Assembly: GCA_902471875.1 (NCBI GenBank)
Contig: CABRLN010000027.1
Location: 1 to 31,633, forward strand
Reading direction: 5' to 3'
Length of the DNA stretch: 31,633 nt
From: an uncultured Clostridium sp.
Lineage (GTDB): Bacteria > Bacillota > Clostridia > Oscillospirales > Acutalibacteraceae
Shown piece by piece: positions 7,153 to 14,772 of this stretch (position 1 is the stretch's first letter; the number at the start of each line of letters is the position of its first letter). Under the pieces are notes generated by a model. The model was not told where the DNA came from. It did not search any database and saw only the letters and a list, made by a program, of their open reading frames with translations. The translations under genes and the position numbers were made by a program.

Positions 7153-8004
7153 ATGCTGCAAGATATTTCTCCTATTAATCTTAATAATCAATACGTTAAT
7201 AAAAGACCTTTACAAGATGATTATATTATAATTACTGAAAATAATCAGCTTTTGCTAAAGGAAGAAAATAATAATATAACTTTTCCAAAGTACGCAGATA
7301 TTTCGGCAAATGTCTTGAAAACTCAATATCTGCTTTCGGCAGGAGAAAGCTCTTTCTTTTTTATTAGTGACACAACCAATGAATGCATAATTAATAGTCT
7401 TATAAAAAATGGTTATTATTTTGTGTCGCTTAGGTCAATACGCTTTAAAAGCCCTAAATGGCTTGTGTTTGCAGGTGCTACAGCTTGTCAGCTTGCATTT
7501 TGGTACAGCGGCAACAAATATTGCGGGGGTTGCGGTAACCACCTTATACATAGCACAACTGAAAGGGCGTTAGTATGTCCAAGCTGTGGTAATATTGTGT
7601 ACCCAAAATTATGTCCTGCTGTAATTGTTGGGGTAATTAACGGTGATAAAATACTTATGACAAAGTACGCAGACCAAACTGTAACTAAACGGTATTCACT
7701 TATTGCAGGCTTTGCAGAAATAGGAGAAACTATTGAGCAAACCGTTCGGCGAGAGGTTATGGAGGAAGTAGGTGTAAAAGTAAAAAATATAAAATACTAT
7801 AAAAGCCAGCCGTGGGCATTTACTGATACCTTGTTGTTAGGTTTTTTCTGTTATCTTGACGGCAGTGAGAATATTACTATGGATAGCACCGAGCTTTCTG
7901 TTGCACAGTGGGTTTCTCGTGATGAAATGCCAAATATTAGTGATGATATAAGTCTTACATATGAAATGATGTCAATATTCAAAAACAACCTTCCGCCTTT
8001 ATAA
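7153..8004 (+). CDS. nudC: NADH pyrophosphatase NudC
   Basis: A 283-residue Nudix hydrolase that cleaves NAD(H) to NMN(H) and AMP, and removes NAD caps from RNA in characterised relatives. The order of domains is a variable N-terminal domain (to about 110), a four-Cys zinc ribbon (YCGGCG...CPSCG) and the Nudix domain with box GFAEIGETIEQTVRREVMEEVG. The NudC-specific SQPWAF motif follows about 25 residues later. All catalytic Glu residues are present. GGGGCTGGG-type sequence upstream gives a weak ribosome site. It is a single-gene unit with its own promoter and terminator; the terminator stem uses the last sense codons. Confidence 0.95.
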   Translation: MLQDISPINLNNQYVNKRPLQDDYIIITENNQLLLKEENNNITFPKYADISANVLKTQYLLSAGESSFFFISDTTNECIINSLIKNGYYFVSLRSIRFKSPKWLVFAGATACQLAFWYSGNKYCGGCGNHLIHSTTERALVCPSCGNIVYPKLCPAVIVGVINGDKILMTKYADQTVTKRYSLIAGFAEIGETIEQTVRREVMEEVGVKVKNIKYYKSQPWAFTDTLLLGFFCYLDGSENITMDSTELSVAQWVSRDEMPNISDDISLTYEMMSIFKNNLPPL

Positions 8005-8022
8005 TAGCGGAAGGTTGTTTTA
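7982..8022 (+). terminator. Rho-independent terminator of nudC
   Basis: AAAACAACCTTCCGC at 7982-7996 pairs perfectly with GCGGAAGGTTGTTTT at 8007-8021 around a 10-base loop containing the stop codon. The left arm is the coding sequence for the last residues. The A-tract on the left allows partial function for the convergent Rrf2 gene. Confidence 0.85.
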
Positions 8023-8041
8023 TATCTGTTAATACAATTAG

Positions 8042-8479
8042 TTATATAACATAATCATTCATATATCTTTCTTGTTGCATATCAATAATGTCCTGTAACG
8101 TAATGCTGTCTAAATAATCGTTAATTGTTTTGTACAGTCCTTGCCAAACAGGCAGTGTAGCACATTCATTGGCTCTTTCACAGTCCATTGGGTCACGGTC
8201 AAGACAGGCAACAGGTGCCAAGCTTCCCTCGGTAATTCTTAGTATATCACCTACTGTATATTTGTCGGGCGAATTTGCCAGCTTGTATCCTCCTTGGTAG
8301 CCCCTGTTCGTGTTTAATATTGACGACTTATTCAGCATAGGAACAATTTGTTCAAGATATTTTTTAGAAATATTTTGTCTTGCCGCAATGTCTTTTAGTG
8401 CAACATAGCCATCTTCCTTATGTTCTGCAAGGTCTAGAAGCATTCGCAGAGCATAGCGACCCTTTGTAGATATTTTCAT
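8042..8479 (-). CDS. Rrf2-family regulator with three Cys (IscR-like)
   Basis: A 145-residue Rrf2 winged-helix protein opening with MKISTKGRYALRMLLDLA, as in IscR/CymR. The DNA-recognition helix is around IAARQNISKKYLEQIVPML. The segment CLDRDPMDCERANEC carries three Cys spaced much like the [2Fe-2S] ligands of IscR, which CymR lacks, so iron-sulfur sensing is likely. I chose the second of two adjacent ATGs (8479) because GGAGGG is only two bases from the first. No cysteine desulfurase or scaffold gene lies beside it, unlike usual isc operons. It is divergent from the epimerase, converges on nudC and probably acts on genes elsewhere. Confidence 0.88.
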   Translation of the reverse strand: MKISTKGRYALRMLLDLAEHKEDGYVALKDIAARQNISKKYLEQIVPMLNKSSILNTNRGYQGGYKLANSPDKYTVGDILRITEGSLAPVACLDRDPMDCERANECATLPVWQGLYKTINDYLDSITLQDIIDMQQERYMNDYVI

Positions 8480-8506
8480 CATATCCCTCCTTATATCTCA
8501 ACCCTA

Positions 8507-8535
8507 ATAATAACATATATTTACTAGGCTTTCAA
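8507..8535 (-). promoter_or_regulatory. Promoter of the Rrf2 gene
   Basis: On the minus strand TTGAAA (8535-8530) and TATTAT (8512-8507) are 17 bases apart, with the expected start about 20 bases before the ATG. Confidence 0.55.
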
Positions 8536-8573
8536 GATGTAAAAAATTAATTCCTGTAAATGTATGCTAATTA

Positions 8574-8603
8574 TTGACATGCTGCTCTGTAAAATTATAT
8601 AAT
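8574..8603 (+). promoter_or_regulatory. Promoter of the epimerase gene
   Basis: TTGACA at 8574-8579 and TATAAT at 8598-8603 with an 18-base spacer. The leader to the ATG at 8711 is about 100 bases; I see no recognised riboswitch in it. Confidence 0.7.
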
Positions 8604-8710
8604 TAATTAAGAATTGGTTGATTATAAACGATTAAAGTTGCAGTTTGTTACGATGAAGTAAACATTTTTGATCAGCCTGCACCAAATATAGAAAAGGTGG
8701 ATATATTATT

Positions 8711-9625
8711 ATGAAAAAAATATTAATAACAGGCGGTACAACTTTTGTAAGTAAATTTATAGCAGAATATTTTGTAAATGCAGGCTGTCAGGTTTATGTT
8801 GTTAACAGAGGAAGCCGTAAGCAGATTGATAATGTAAATTTAATAAAATGTGACAGATTTAACCTTGACAATCAACTTAAGAATATTCATTTTAATGCTG
8901 TAATTGATGTTAACGCATATAATAAACAGCATATTGAAACACTGGTTAATTCATTAGGCTGCTTTGACGACTATGTGTTTATAAGCTCCAGTGCAGTTTA
9001 TCCGGAAACTAACCCTCAGCCATTTACCGAGGAACAGCGAACAGGTAAAAATTCCATTTGGGGTGACTATGGAATAAACAAAATGGAGGCTGAAAAATTT
9101 TTGCTTAATACAGTTCCAAATGCCTATATACTCCGCCCGCCGTACCTTTATGGAATGTACAATAATCTTTACCGTGAAGCCTTTGTTTTTGACTGTGCAA
9201 TAGCTGACAGACCATTTTATATTCCGCAAAATGGCGAAATGAAACTGCAATTTTTCAGTGTAAATGACCTGTGCCGTTTTATTGATATAATTCTTAATAA
9301 GCACCCTGAAAATCATATTTTTAATGTAGGAAATAAAGAAAGTATTTCAGTAAAAGACTGGGTAGAGCTGTGCTATAAGATAGTAGGCAAAAAAGCAAAA
9401 CTAATAAGCGTTGACAAAGATGTATTTCAGCGTGACTATTTTTGCTTTTATAATTATGAATATTATCTTGATGTCACTAAACAATATAAGCTTATGCCAA
9501 ATACAGAAAATTTTGTAGAGAGTTTGAAGCAAGAGTTTGAATGGTACAAACATAATACAGACAGTATCTACCGAAAAAATCCATATATAGATTTTATAAA
9601 AAATAATCTTGCTAATAAAAGGTAA
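8711..9625 (+). CDS. NAD-dependent epimerase/dehydratase (extended SDR)
   Basis: A 304-residue extended short-chain dehydrogenase. The nucleotide-binding loop is ITGGTTFVSKFIAEYF, a variant of GxxGxxG of the GGTxFxG type seen in NAD-epimerase-like proteins. The catalytic region has SSSAVYPE (Ser) and YGINK (YxxxK). RPPYLYGMYNN and IFNVGNKESISVKDWVEL are typical of the substrate-binding half. It probably modifies a nucleotide sugar or acts as a nucleotide-binding enzyme of that fold; the substrate is not readable. A ribosome site AAAGGTGG lies 10 bases before the ATG. It is monocistronic, facing a terminator at 9646-9671. Confidence 0.85.
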   Translation: MKKILITGGTTFVSKFIAEYFVNAGCQVYVVNRGSRKQIDNVNLIKCDRFNLDNQLKNIHFNAVIDVNAYNKQHIETLVNSLGCFDDYVFISSSAVYPETNPQPFTEEQRTGKNSIWGDYGINKMEAEKFLLNTVPNAYILRPPYLYGMYNNLYREAFVFDCAIADRPFYIPQNGEMKLQFFSVNDLCRFIDIILNKHPENHIFNVGNKESISVKDWVELCYKIVGKKAKLISVDKDVFQRDYFCFYNYEYYLDVTKQYKLMPNTENFVESLKQEFEWYKHNTDSIYRKNPYIDFIKNNLANKR

Positions 9626-9645
9626 TAATCGATGATAAGAGAAAT

Positions 9646-9671
9646 AAAAGGGTGATAAAAACCACCCTTTT
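9646..9671 (-). terminator. Terminator hairpin between epimerase and kinase genes
   Basis: AAAAGGGTG at 9646-9654 pairs with CACCCTTTT at 9663-9671 around an 8-base loop. On the minus strand it ends in TTTTATTTCTC and would stop the sensor-kinase operon just after the tRNA fragment. The plus direction has the epimerase end but no longer T tract. Confidence 0.65.
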
Positions 9672-9713
9672 GGTGCAGGTAACAGGACTTGAACCTGCAT
9701 GAAATTGCTTTCA
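9671..9713 (-). pseudogene. 3' fragment of a tRNA-Leu-like gene
   Basis: On the minus strand 43 bases match the 3' part of a class II tRNA: a variable arm TGAAA-GCAA-TTTCA, a T-arm GCAGGTTCAAGTCCTGT identical to that of the intact tRNA-Leu at 22379-22465, then an acceptor strand TACCTGC, A and encoded CCA. No matching 5' acceptor or anticodon arm is found within 90 bases upstream. It is therefore a broken tRNA gene, now within the 3' untranslated end of the kinase operon, and a candidate insertion scar. Confidence 0.75.
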
Positions 9714-9767
9714 CATGGGGCTGATGATTATGCTGTTTTGGTGAAAGTTGATAATCACTTTATCTAT

Positions 9768-11093
9768 TCAAAGATTACTATTGTTCTCACCTCTAAGCAT
9801 AACGTTTGCACAGAATATACCATTTTCGGCAGTGAAACGGCAATAACCGCAATTCTTCTCAGCTATACGGCGGACTGACTGTATACCCACACCGTCACCG
9901 CGGCGTTTTGAAGATTGAAAAACACCGTTCTTTTTTGTTGCAGTGCCATCAAAGGCGTTTTCTACCGTCAAAAGTACAACATTATTTGAATGTATATAAG
10001 ATTCTATCTTAATATAACGTTTTGCCTTGTCTGTGCGAAGACTGGCTTCAAGTGCGTTTTCCAAAAGATTTGACATAACCAAGCACATATCCATTTCAGA
10101 AATTGGCAGATTATGCGGCAAGTCAAGTTTTATAGAGAAGGGAATTGCATTTTCTTTATAACGCAGACAATAATGTCCTGCAACCCCGTCAACAGCCGAA
10201 TTATCGCACAGATTCAGTTCGGAAACAGGTATGCTTTCCTGCACCAGAGCAAGGTAATCTTTCAACTCATTCCATTCTTTTCGATTTGCAAGCGCCGTAA
10301 GTGCAGAAAAGTGGTGGCGTATATCATGCCTTGCCTGCCGGGTCTCTTCAATAGCAGAGCTGAGAGTTTCATATTGAATCTGCTGCATTGAGAGGAATTG
10401 ATTTTTCTGCCTTAAAAGATAATTTTTGTTCAGACTTTTTGCCATAAGATAAAACATAGCATAAAACAGCAGCAAGAGTGCAAGCAGTATAAGACTAATA
10501 ATAATATATATCTGTGTCATTCTGCCTTGATATAAAATTTTCGAGTTTGCTGGAATTATATATATGTTTAGTGCAATAAATACAGAAGGTAAAATCCAGA
10601 ACACATACCAGGTTTGAGCCACAATATCATCTTCCAACAGATCCCGGGCGGCATGAGTTGCCGGATAGTAAACAAGCATAACAGATACCCAACATAAAAG
10701 ATTTTGTATCAGTGCTGCGTTAAGACAAAACCAAGGCGCACTGTTATTAGGACATATTATAAAATCAATCGCTCTTGAAATACTGTTAATGCAGGAGAAT
10801 ACTCCATACACAGCTAAAATTACACTGATTGATTTCCATAGTATAATTTTTAATGTTCGGCAGTAGATAACAGCTGCTATGAAGAAAACAGGAAAGGTTA
10901 TCCATATGGTTTTAATTCGCAGAAAATAGCACAGACTGCCGCCTGCAGTGCAAAGAAAAATTAAAATAGGTATCCATAACAGCAACAGTTTACCTTTACT
11001 TATGCGCAAATGCCTACTCATAGGAAGATATGCAAGCAGTACTCCCGGCAGGATGATGGCAATCTCGACAATCGACCGAAGAATGTCAATCAT
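9768..11093 (-). CDS. GHKL sensor histidine kinase (AgrC/LytS-like class)
   Basis: A 441-residue membrane kinase. The N-terminal half (to about residue 220) has six or so hydrophobic segments and no obvious extracellular domain, as in AgrC-type peptide sensors. A coiled linker leads to the H-box ARHDIRHH with the likely phosphorylated His256. The ATPase domain has an N-box VMSNLLENALEAS and a G-box GVGIQSVRRIAE, typical of the HATPase_c_5 GHKL group. Its ATG overlaps the stop of the LytTR regulator (ATGA), and its AAAGGAGG ribosome site lies within the last codons of that gene, so the two are translated together. No peptide precursor is visible, so the signal is unknown. Confidence 0.92.
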   Translation of the reverse strand: MIDILRSIVEIAIILPGVLLAYLPMSRHLRISKGKLLLLWIPILIFLCTAGGSLCYFLRIKTIWITFPVFFIAAVIYCRTLKIILWKSISVILAVYGVFSCINSISRAIDFIICPNNSAPWFCLNAALIQNLLCWVSVMLVYYPATHAARDLLEDDIVAQTWYVFWILPSVFIALNIYIIPANSKILYQGRMTQIYIIISLILLALLLLFYAMFYLMAKSLNKNYLLRQKNQFLSMQQIQYETLSSAIEETRQARHDIRHHFSALTALANRKEWNELKDYLALVQESIPVSELNLCDNSAVDGVAGHYCLRYKENAIPFSIKLDLPHNLPISEMDMCLVMSNLLENALEASLRTDKAKRYIKIESYIHSNNVVLLTVENAFDGTATKKNGVFQSSKRRGDGVGIQSVRRIAEKNCGYCRFTAENGIFCANVMLRGENNSNL

Positions 11094-11812
11094 TGTTTTA
11101 TCCTCCTTTTAAACAGATAATCACCAAATGCAAGGCGAGCCGATTTTGTAATATCACGACTGACGGAGATTGTATCTCCGTTTTTTAATTTGAAAGCCGT
11201 ACCGTCAAAGTCTTCAGCATAGTCAAGGTTTATAATCACGCCTCTGCTGCACATAAAAAATCGATCGTCATCTTCAAGACTTGCGACGAAATCTCTGAAA
11301 GTCTGACGGGTAACTGTTGTATTTCCGTCTAAGGTATGTATATGAATTTGATGCTTAAAATGAGACGCATATATAATCTCATTAAATCTCAGACGAACTG
11401 CACCTCCCACAATATTGACATCCAGATATTTATCGGCAGCAGGCAGTCGAGCAATTATTTCTTTAAAAAGATTTTCAAGTTCTTTGTTGGAATAAGGCTT
11501 TACAAGATAATGCAGTGCTCTAACTCTAAACCCGTCAAGCGCATAGTCGGTTGATGAGGTTGTGAAAATGATAATACATTCTTTGTCAAAGGTTCGCAGC
11601 CTTTTGGCAACCTCAATACCGTTTGCTCCGTTCATATATATGTCAAGAAAAACAATCTCAAATCGTTCCTTTTCAGCGGCAGAAAGGAAAGTTTCTCCGT
11701 CTGCATATTCAAAAATTTCGGCATCATGAGAACAGCGGTATAAAATAACCGACAAACGGTTATGCAGTTCTTTTCGCTCTGATACTATATCATCAACAAT
11801 TGCTAAACGCAT
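11090..11812 (-). CDS. LytTR-family response regulator (AgrA-like)
   Basis: A 240-residue regulator with an intact receiver domain (acid pair Asp7/Asp8, phospho-acceptor Asp57 in VFLDIYMNG, Lys105 in YLVKPYS) and a C-terminal LytTR DNA-binding domain from about residue 135 (ITYASHFK-type strand, then FFMCSRGVIINLDYAEDF and SVSRD). LytTR regulators bind paired short direct repeats and control virulence, competence or surface genes. The start at 11812 (MRLAIVDD) follows AGGAG at 7 bases; an upstream in-frame ATG would add 14 residues outside the domain. It is cotranscribed with the kinase and divergent from a degenerate receiver gene. I could not find a clear LytTR repeat pair in the 185-base divergent region. 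Confidence 0.93.
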   Translation of the reverse strand: MRLAIVDDIVSERKELHNRLSVILYRCSHDAEIFEYADGETFLSAAEKERFEIVFLDIYMNGANGIEVAKRLRTFDKECIIIFTTSSTDYALDGFRVRALHYLVKPYSNKELENLFKEIIARLPAADKYLDVNIVGGAVRLRFNEIIYASHFKHQIHIHTLDGNTTVTRQTFRDFVASLEDDDRFFMCSRGVIINLDYAEDFDGTAFKLKNGDTISVSRDITKSARLAFGDYLFKRRIKQ

Positions 11813-11924
11813 GGCAATTCTCCTTTTATACTGTTTCAATAAACATTGTACCACATAAGTAAGAAAAAATCTTATCAGAATACAAACAATTCGGGACGGA
11901 TTTTTACGTTTTGAGCTAAACCCG

Positions 11925-11953
11925 TTGAATAAAAAATACAGAATCTATATAAT
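11925..11953 (+). promoter_or_regulatory. Promoter of the pseudo-receiver gene
   Basis: TTGAAT at 11925-11930 and TATAAT at 11948-11953 with a 17-base spacer. It is the most convincing promoter ahead of the plus-strand surface genes, and no terminator is seen between 12408 and 12476, so read-through into the first surface gene is possible. Confidence 0.7.
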
Positions 11954-11997
11954 GAGGTATCATTTCTAAATTGATTGAGCAAAAGGAGCTACAACAT

Positions 11998-12408
11998 ATG
12001 TACCACATAGTAATCCTGGTTGATAATCACAATCTTGGGCGGCAGCTCGCAGAATGGACAAAATGCTTTTGCAACGAGCAAGACTTGTATCCTGTGGTGG
12101 AACTGTTTATGAATACAGAATTGTTTTACAAAGCAATAAAGAAGGCAAAGCCTGACGGAGTGATTGTGGCACTTTATGGTGTTGCGGGTCTCAATGCTTC
12201 GGAGCATTTGCGTTCAATGTGCCAAAAATGCGGACTGATATGGTGCAGTGACCTGGATTTTTCTCTACAAGCCTATCGATTGCGAGCGGATTATTTTTTT
12301 AAAGCACCTCCAACTAATGCAGAACTTTGTGAAGGATTGTCCATATGGATAAAAAGCAGATATCTGCAACGTACGGAAAACACAATGATGTGTAAAAAAG
12401 GGGGCTAA
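11998..12408 (+). CDS. Stand-alone degenerate receiver domain (pseudo-receiver)
   Basis: A 136-residue protein that aligns through its whole length with the receiver domain of the neighbouring LytTR regulator but has no output domain. FSLQAYRLRADYFFKAPPTNAEL parallels YALDGFRVRALHYLVKPYSNKEL, with Lys102 kept. The acid pocket is reduced to VDN (Asp9, Asn10), and the phospho-acceptor position is Ala58 (VIVALYG against VFLDIYM). It should therefore not be phosphorylated in the usual way and may bind the kinase, the regulator or another protein as a decoy or adaptor; this is inference. The ATG at 11998 follows AAGGAG by 9 bases. It contains seven Cys, high for a cytoplasmic protein of this size. 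Confidence 0.75.
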   Translation: MYHIVILVDNHNLGRQLAEWTKCFCNEQDLYPVVELFMNTELFYKAIKKAKPDGVIVALYGVAGLNASEHLRSMCQKCGLIWCSDLDFSLQAYRLRADYFFKAPPTNAELCEGLSIWIKSRYLQRTENTMMCKKGG

Positions 12409-12475
12409 AAGTTGATACTCATGAATAAATCCTAAAGAATAATTTCAAATATAAACTCAAGGAGGAATTACTTTT

Positions 12476-14431
12476 ATGAGAAATAATGTGTTAAAAAGCA
12501 TATTATCCGTTGTATTAACAGCGGTAATAGCTGTGGTCAGCGTAACAGGTGCGGCAGCAAAGATAGAATCAGATAAATTTATTTACAAATCTGACAGCGG
12601 ATATACTGCAACTAAAATTTCACATCCTGAAAAAGATGTAAAAACAACGGACGGAATCGTTGACTATACCGGCAACGGTACTCTTGGAGTAAATCTTGAA
12701 AACGGTAAAGGGGACAGAGGACAAAATTATTCATGGGCTTCTGTCGGATATGGCGATTATATGTATATCGGAACCTGCTACGATGCATGGCTTTCTACTC
12801 TTCAGTTAATGAAAAATACGCTAGGTCATAACTTTGATGATGACATTATGCTTGAAGCTCTTGATACAATGTTCCACGGTGATTTTTACACAGGCGAAGA
12901 GGATGGAGGAGACCCTAAGGGCATACTTCTAAAGATGAATGTGAAAACAGGAGAAGTAAAAATTCTTATGTCTATGGACAGAACAGGTTCAAATGTTATA
13001 TTCCGTAATGCGTTGGAGTTTAAAGATAAACTTTATTTTTGCGGTTCGGTTAATGCTATACCTTGTATATATCAGGTTGATCCCGAAACAGATGAATGCA
13101 AACAGGTTTATGCAGGCATGACGCTTGAAGAATATATGGAGGCTTATCAGGCGGGCGTTTGTGTGGGAATAAGAGGTATGTGTGTTTATGATGATAAGCT
13201 CATTATAAGCTGTATTACAAAAGACGGTGCGGTAATTTGCGAATCGGAAAATCCTACTGAGCAGAGTTCATTCAAAACAATTGCAACAAATGAAGATTTA
13301 TTTAACTATCCTGCGTATAATTATACAGACAGTATATATGGCGGTTCGATTTTTGATATGATTCAGTTTGGTAAAAGTCTGTATGTATCAATTTGCACAG
13401 GTACTCCCGACAACAAGCCTGATGAAAATACAATGCAGTCTTTTGCAATCGTAAGAGGCGACAGGAATGATAACGGCACATGGGTTTGGACAAGTGTAGT
13501 AGGCGATACAGAAAATGATAACGCCAAATACACATTCGGAATTGACCCTGAACGTACAAGAAGCGGTGCAGCGGTTCTCAGAACATTTGGAGACTATCTT
13601 TATATAGGCGAGTACAACGATGAAGAAATTGCAGTTGAAGAAATGCTTTTTAATAACAACTTTGACTTTATAAATGCCAATCTGGAGCAATCGGTAAATC
13701 TTTACAGGCTTGATAATGATGAGAATGTAGAGCTTATTGTAGGCGACGCCGATGCTATGTTTCCCGAAGGCGGCAAATCAGGTTTAGCTTCGGGTTTTGG
13801 CAGAAAAGAAAATCAGTATATCTGGAGAATGCATGTATATGACGGCAAACTTTATGTCGGAACATTTGATACTAGCAGCTTCCTTTTACCACTTAACGAG
13901 TATGTTAATGATGCAAATGCTTCTGATAAATGGAAGTCAGAGGTTGAAAAGTATATCGGCCTTATAAGTGAGAATTATACGGGATTTCCCGAAGGTGCGC
14001 GTGAATGTGCCAAATATATGAAAAACGCTGAGCCTGGCTTTGACTTGTATGTAACCGAAGACGGAATTAATTTTGAAACCATTACAACCGACGGCTTTGG
14101 CGATCCGTTTAACCACGGATTAAGAGCGTATGCCGTGATTGACAGCGGTTTTTACATAGGAACAGCAAATCCGTTTTATGGTACTCAGGTATGGCAGTTA
14201 AGTGATACAGCATCAACTGACGATACTCCGCAAAGTACGGAAGCGAGCAGTTCAGAACCCGATAAAAATGACACGTCGGAAACAGTAAACAAGAACAATT
14301 CGTATATTTCACCGAAAACAGGTGATAACAGAACAAATTATATGCTTGTTATTTCGTTTTCTGTTATAGTTTGTTCTTTTGTTTCATTTGCTTTTTATAA
14401 AAAGGTTATTACAAAAAAGAAATCCGAATAA
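12476..14431 (+). CDS. Sortase-anchored surface protein with beta-propeller-like repeats
   Basis: A 651-residue exported protein. It has a signal peptide ending GAAA (residues 1-28), a long extracellular region, a Ser/Thr/Asp-rich linker (about 580-610) and a C-terminal sorting signal SPKTGD (612-617), then a hydrophobic span and KKVITKKKSE. The extracellular part repeats a strand motif: YGDYMYIGTCYD, FKDKLYFCGSVN, FGKSLYVSICTG, FGDYLYIGEYND, YDGKLYVGTFDT and DSGFYIGTANPFYG, about six copies, as in a beta-propeller. I do not recognise a named family. It follows the pseudo-receiver by 67 bases with AAGGAGG 10 bases before the ATG. Anchoring is probably by a sortase encoded elsewhere; the motif deviates from LPxTG at the first residue. 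Confidence 0.8.
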   Translation: MRNNVLKSILSVVLTAVIAVVSVTGAAAKIESDKFIYKSDSGYTATKISHPEKDVKTTDGIVDYTGNGTLGVNLENGKGDRGQNYSWASVGYGDYMYIGTCYDAWLSTLQLMKNTLGHNFDDDIMLEALDTMFHGDFYTGEEDGGDPKGILLKMNVKTGEVKILMSMDRTGSNVIFRNALEFKDKLYFCGSVNAIPCIYQVDPETDECKQVYAGMTLEEYMEAYQAGVCVGIRGMCVYDDKLIISCITKDGAVICESENPTEQSSFKTIATNEDLFNYPAYNYTDSIYGGSIFDMIQFGKSLYVSICTGTPDNKPDENTMQSFAIVRGDRNDNGTWVWTSVVGDTENDNAKYTFGIDPERTRSGAAVLRTFGDYLYIGEYNDEEIAVEEMLFNNNFDFINANLEQSVNLYRLDNDENVELIVGDADAMFPEGGKSGLASGFGRKENQYIWRMHVYDGKLYVGTFDTSSFLLPLNEYVNDANASDKWKSEVEKYIGLISENYTGFPEGARECAKYMKNAEPGFDLYVTEDGINFETITTDGFGDPFNHGLRAYAVIDSGFYIGTANPFYGTQVWQLSDTASTDDTPQSTEASSSEPDKNDTSETVNKNNSYISPKTGDNRTNYMLVISFSVIVCSFVSFAFYKKVITKKKSE

Positions 14432-14538
14432 TGTTAGCAAACGATTATTTTAACGGTGATGAAATTTATGATGAAAAAACTTTCAAAGAAAGTATGTCGG
14501 TTTTGCTTGCGATAGGTGTTCTTTTGTCCGCAAATTCT

Positions 14539-14640
14539 TCCCCAAATTCTTCCCCAAATGCATACTCAAAAATCTGTGCATCTAAGGAATATTTGAGAAG
14601 CATAACAGATATTTTCTTGTGAAGTTCTGTTAAAATGTCA
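14539..14640 (-). pseudogene. Remnant of a second LytTR-type response regulator
   Basis: On the minus strand the translation TELHKKISVMLLKYSLDAQI and the following FEYAFGEEF align with residues 13-42 of the intact regulator at 11090-11812 (ELHNRLSVILYRCSHDAEIFEYADGETF), about 16 of 28 identical. The frame then runs out, lacking the phospho-acceptor region, LytTR domain and the MRLAIVDD start. A 12-base direct duplication (AAATTCTTCCCC type) at about 14533-14557 adds a GEEFGEEF repeat. It is a dead copy between two surface genes; the overlapping plus-strand frame at 14431 is its antisense shadow. Confidence 0.7.
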
Positions 14641-14772
14641 AAGTACAAAAAGCTGTTAATCAGCAATTTTCATTTTTCTGTTTTTACATTGTATGTTTTA
14701 AGGCAATTCTTTGCAGAAAAGTTTTCGCTAATGAACAATCAGGCTAAAAAATAAAAAGGAGTTGTAAAAAAT

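Noticed and set aside
8604..8710. Riboswitch in the epimerase leader
   Set aside because: The 100-base leader shows no recognised conserved core or terminator-like hairpin.
9646..9780. A complete tRNA gene on the minus strand
   Set aside because: Only the variable arm, T-arm and 3' acceptor are present; no matching 5' acceptor, D-arm or anticodon stem is found upstream.
11855..11970. Paired LytTR binding repeats in the divergent region
   Set aside because: I saw only weak GTT-containing near-repeats at an unsuitable distance, so I do not call an operator.
14431..14622. Plus-strand frame of 63 codons starting at the stop codon of the 651-aa surface gene
   Set aside because: It has no ribosome binding site of its own, an unusual repeated SPNS composition, and is the antisense of a recognisable response-regulator remnant.
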